Assembly (NCBI RefSeq): GCF_023499255.1
Contig: NZ_CP092183.1
Location: 1,867,501 to 1,931,500 of the forward strand
Source: Couchioplanes caeruleus
Lineage (GTDB): Bacteria; Actinomycetota; Actinomycetes; Mycobacteriales; Micromonosporaceae
Length of the DNA stretch: 64,000 nucleotides
Direction: 5' to 3'
A model generated the notes under the pieces. That model searched no databases and was not told the DNA's origin. It saw only the letters and a list, made by a program, of their open reading frames with translations. Of the stretch, positions 61,384 through 64,000 are shown one piece after another (the first letter of the stretch is position 1; each line of letters starts with the position of its first letter). A program made the position numbers and the translations under genes.

Positions 61384-62271
61384 TCAGGACTTCTGCTCGA
61401 TCTCGCCGCGCATCGCGACGAACTCCTTCTCGAGGTCCGCCTTGCCCTTGAACATCATCGCGATCATGCCGACGCTGCCGTTGTCGGACCAGACGCAGAC
61501 GGCCATCGGCACGCCCGAGGTGTTGCTGTCGCCGCACTTGGCGATGCCGCCCAGCGGGCCCGGGTCGGTGTCGGTGACGTCCTCGAGCTTGATGCCGCCC
61601 TGGCCGAGGCCCTCGGTGAACTCGTCGTAGCGGCTCTGCGGGGAGCCGTTGATCGACGAGGCCGCGGCCACCATGACGATGTCCTGCTTCTGGATGTCGC
61701 CGTAGATCGCGCCGACCGAGCCGGTCGAGCCGGGGATCTTGGCCATCTCGCTGTCGAGGCCCTCGACGCTGCTCTGCAGGGTCGGGTCGCTGGCCTTCTC
61801 CCGGCCGCCGAGGGTCTGCGGCTCGACCACGGTGATCTTCGTGGCGTCGACGACCTGCTCGACCTTGTCCTTGGCCGCGAACACGGCGATGCCGATGCCG
61901 GCGACGCAGAGCACCGCGACCACGGCGACCACGATCAGCACGATCTTCAGCGCCGAGTTCTTCTTCTTCGGCGCGGGCGCCGAGCCGTACGGCGGCACCG
62001 CGCCGCCGGGCTGCGGCGGGTAGGAGCCGTCACCGGGCGGCGGGTAGGAACCCTGACCGGACGGCGGCGGGTAGGAACCCTGACCGGACGGCGGCGGGTA
62101 CGAGCCCTGGCCCGGCGGCGGGTACGAGCCGGCACCGGAGGAGGGCGGCGGGTAGCCACCGGCCCCGGAGGACGGCGGCGGGTACGAACCGGGTGCCGCC
62201 GGCGGCTGGTAGCCGCCTCCTGATTCGGGGCCGGGCTGGCCGGGATAGGGCTGGTACGGCGGCTGAGACAT
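61384..62271 (-). CDS. Pro/Tyr/Gly-rich membrane protein, second paralogue
   Basis: A 295-residue paralogue. The N-terminus has GSYPPPSGQ-type repeats, then a lysine-rich stop (PAPKKKNSALK), a membrane helix (IVLIVVAVVAVLCVAGIGIA) and an external domain: QTLGGREKASDPTLQSSVEG, QDIVMVAAASS and KCGDSNTSGVPMAVCVW with the same cysteine spacing as the first. ATG at 62271 follows TGGAG. A hairpin separates it from the paralogue, so each has its own promoter. Confidence 0.82.
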   Translation of the reverse strand: MSQPPYQPYPGQPGPESGGGYQPPAAPGSYPPPSSGAGGYPPPSSGAGSYPPPGQGSYPPPSGQGSYPPPSGQGSYPPPGDGSYPPQPGGAVPPYGSAPAPKKKNSALKIVLIVVAVVAVLCVAGIGIAVFAAKDKVEQVVDATKITVVEPQTLGGREKASDPTLQSSVEGLDSEMAKIPGSTGSVGAIYGDIQKQDIVMVAAASSINGSPQSRYDEFTEGLGQGGIKLEDVTDTDPGPLGGIAKCGDSNTSGVPMAVCVWSDNGSVGMIAMMFKGKADLEKEFVAMRGEIEQKS

Positions 62272-62376
62272 GAGAACTCCAGAGCTAAGAACGTCAGCCG
62301 CAGGAGCGTACCCACCTGCGACGACGGCGTGGGTCCCCTATCCGTCAGTTGAACGACACAGTGCTGTCACGAAGAC

Positions 62377-62405
62377 GCCCCCGCGCCAGGGACAGGCGCG
62401 GGGGC
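62377..62405 (-). terminator. Hairpin terminator of the FadB-type gene
   Basis: An 11-bp perfect stem (GCCCCCGCGCC, 62377-62387, with 62395-62405) has loop AGGGACA. It lies 20 bases past the stop on the minus strand. Confidence 0.85.
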
Positions 62406-62424
62406 ATCGGTTCGGACGGCCGGA

Positions 62425-64000
62425 TCAGGCGGGCAGACTCGCCAGGCCCCGCGGCAGGAAGCGCTTGCCGGTGACCCGCTCGGAGGTGCCGCTGCGATCC
62501 AGGTACGGCGTCACGCCGCCCAGGTGGAACGGCCAGCCGGCGCCCAGGATCATGCACAGGTCGATGTCCTGCGCCTCGGCGACGACGCCCTCGTCCAGCA
62601 TCAGCCGGATCTCCTCGGCGAGCGCGTCCAGCGCCTTCTGGCGTACCTCGTCGGCGGTGAGCGGGGCGGAACCGCCCCCGATCAGCGCTTCCACCTCGGG
62701 GTTGATCTCGTCGTCGACCATCAGCGGCAGGCCGGCGTCGACGATCTTCTTGAGGTTGGGGCTGTCGCCGAAGCGGTCCGGGAAGGCCTCGTGCAGCGTC
62801 TCGCCCACGTGGTACGCGACCGCCGGGCCGACCAGCTGCAGCAGCGCGATCGGGCGCATCGGCAGACCCAGCGGGTCGAGCGCGGTGTCGACCGTGGCCA
62901 GCGGCGTGCCGGCGTCGATCGCGGCGAACACCTCGCTCGTGAAGCGGGTGAGCAGGCGGTTCACCACGAACGCCGGGGCGTCCTTGACGAGCACGGAGGA
63001 CTTCTTGAGCTCCTTGCCGACCGCGAAGGCGGTGGCCAGCGTCGCGTCGTCCGTACGGCCGCCCTTGATGATCTCCAGCAGCGGCAGCACGGCGACCGGG
63101 TTGAAGAAGTGGAAGCCGACGACCCGCTCGGGGTGCTCGAGGTCGGCGGCCATCTCGGTCACCGACAGCGACGAGGTGTTGGTGGCGAGCACGGTCTCCG
63201 GCCCGACGATCTTCTCGAGCTCGGCCCAGATCTGCTTCTTGAGGTCGAGGTTCTCGAACACCGCCTCGATCACGAAGTCGGCGTCGGCGAACACGGACTT
63301 GTCGACCGAGCCGCTGACCAGGCCGCGCAGCTTGGCCGCCGTACCCTCGTCCATCCGGCCCCTGCCGACCATCTTGTCGATCTGCCCGCGGACGTAGTCG
63401 ACGCCCTTGTCCACCCGGGCCTGGTCGATGTCGGTGAGCACGACCGGCACCTGCAGGCGCCGCGCGAAGAGCAGCGCCAGCTGGGAGGCCATGAGACCGG
63501 CGCCGACGATGCCGACCTTGGTGACCTTGCGGGCCAGGGACTTGTCGGGTACGCCCACCGGGCGCTTCGCGCGACGCTGGACCAGGTCGAACGCGTACAG
63601 GCTGGCCCGCGACTCGTCGCCCATGATGAGGTCGGCGAGGGCCTGCGTCTCGGCCGCCGTACCGTCCTCGAACGAGGCGTCCTTGGCGAGCGCGAGCAGC
63701 TCGAGGGCCTTGTTGGCCGAGGGAACCGCGCCGTGCAGCTTCTCGTCGAGCTGCTGCTTGGCGAAGAAGAGCACGCCCTCCCACATGTCCTTGTCGACCT
63801 CGGGGCGCTGCACCTCGATCTCGCCCTTGACCACGCCGGCCGCCCACTCCAGCGAGCGCTCCAGGAAGTCGGCCGGCTCGAACAGCACGTCGGCGACCCC
63901 GAGCTCGGCGGCCTGCTTCGGCCGGAGCACCTTCTGGGTGAGCGGGTTCTGCAGGATGACCTGCGCCGCCCCCGGCACGCCGATGAGGTTGGGCAGGAGC
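62425..64000 (-). CDS. 3-hydroxyacyl-CoA dehydrogenase / enoyl-CoA hydratase, FadB type (N-terminus missing)
   Basis: The 3' part (525 codons) of a fatty-acid beta-oxidation multienzyme; the 5' end lies beyond 64000. The visible part begins LLPNLIGVPGAAQ (end of the enoyl-CoA hydratase domain) and continues through a linker to the dehydrogenase: KVGIVGAGLMASQLALLFAR (NAD site), NTSSLSVTEMAADLEHPERV and GFHFFNPVAVLPLLEII (catalytic His in the FHFFNP motif), then KDAPAFVVNRLLTRF. The C-terminal helical domain ends FLPRGLASLPA. Family length is about 700, so roughly a quarter is missing. The thiolase partner is not in the window. Confidence 0.93.
   Translation of the reverse strand, partial: LLPNLIGVPGAAQVILQNPLTQKVLRPKQAAELGVADVLFEPADFLERSLEWAAGVVKGEIEVQRPEVDKDMWEGVLFFAKQQLDEKLHGAVPSANKALELLALAKDASFEDGTAAETQALADLIMGDESRASLYAFDLVQRRAKRPVGVPDKSLARKVTKVGIVGAGLMASQLALLFARRLQVPVVLTDIDQARVDKGVDYVRGQIDKMVGRGRMDEGTAAKLRGLVSGSVDKSVFADADFVIEAVFENLDLKKQIWAELEKIVGPETVLATNTSSLSVTEMAADLEHPERVVGFHFFNPVAVLPLLEIIKGGRTDDATLATAFAVGKELKKSSVLVKDAPAFVVNRLLTRFTSEVFAAIDAGTPLATVDTALDPLGLPMRPIALLQLVGPAVAYHVGETLHEAFPDRFGDSPNLKKIVDAGLPLMVDDEINPEVEALIGGGSAPLTADEVRQKALDALAEEIRLMLDEGVVAEAQDIDLCMILGAGWPFHLGGVTPYLDRSGTSERVTGKRFLPRGLASLPA

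Overview
The window is high-GC DNA (roughly 70 percent) with dense, strongly GC3-biased genes, many GTG starts and several leaderless-looking or stop/start-overlapping genes. That, together with lexA, class II nrdJ, DtxR/IdeR, two sigma-70 factors and actinobacterial small families (DUF3039, DUF3093, DUF3099, DUF3159, DUF3710, DUF4193, DUF5522, DUF7455), points to an actinomycete. The pairing of a GNAT/acyl-CoA-synthetase fusion with acuC, and the overall gene style, suggest Micromonosporaceae (Actinoplanes-like). This is an inference; no rRNA is present to test it.

Layout. 1-0.8 kb: 3' end of a Pro/Gly-rich repeat protein. 0.9-7.5 kb: DNA-damage and dNTP module (lexA divergent from a LysM cell-wall protein with SOS boxes between them; nrdR-nrdJ behind an NrdR-box-like site and three DnaA-box matches). 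7.6-14 kb: accessory genes (DinB-like protein, AraC regulator, LCP protein plus Tat-lipoprotein deacetylase, MFS pump, hydrolase, HTH regulator, DUF5522). 14-22.7 kb: ideR-type regulator, acuC plus a protein acetyltransferase fusion, sigB, spo0M-like gene, dtd and a small kinase. 22.7-27.2 kb: an accessory insert with a tandem repeat array, a small acidic protein, a 1076-residue NACHT NTPase and, 14 bp beyond it, a remnant of a DarT DNA ADP-ribosyltransferase. 27.2-35.3 kb: HhH-GPD protein, CHASE-GGDEF-EAL protein, psuG-psuK, a TRIC-type channel and a helicase. 35.7-53 kb: conserved block DUF7455, sigA, suhB, cei-like, DUF4193, DUF3093, dut, DUF3710, OB-fold, DUF3159, two TrkA proteins, APC permease, TrmA-type methylase, dctA, dxs. 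53-59 kb: three tandem beta-propeller membrane proteins and a two-component system. 59-64 kb: DUF2637 protein, two paralogous Pro-rich membrane proteins and the 3' part of a FadB-type enzyme.

From memory, the order lexA, chiZ-like, nrdR, ideR, sigB, sigA, suhB, cei, DUF4193, DUF3093, dut, DUF3710, OB, DUF3159, ceoC/ceoB, APC, TrmA, dxs parallels the lexA-to-dxs1 interval of Mycobacterium tuberculosis. Most of the window is therefore an ancestral actinobacterial backbone, and the NACHT/DarT, PsuG/PsuK and propeller genes are likely insertions into it.

The most unusual items are the DarT scar beside the NACHT gene, a 183-bp stretch of DNA shared without mismatch by sigA and sigB, the DnaA-box cluster before nrdR, an operator-like palindrome beside an HTH gene, and several unrelated GC-rich tandem arrays lying mostly between genes.
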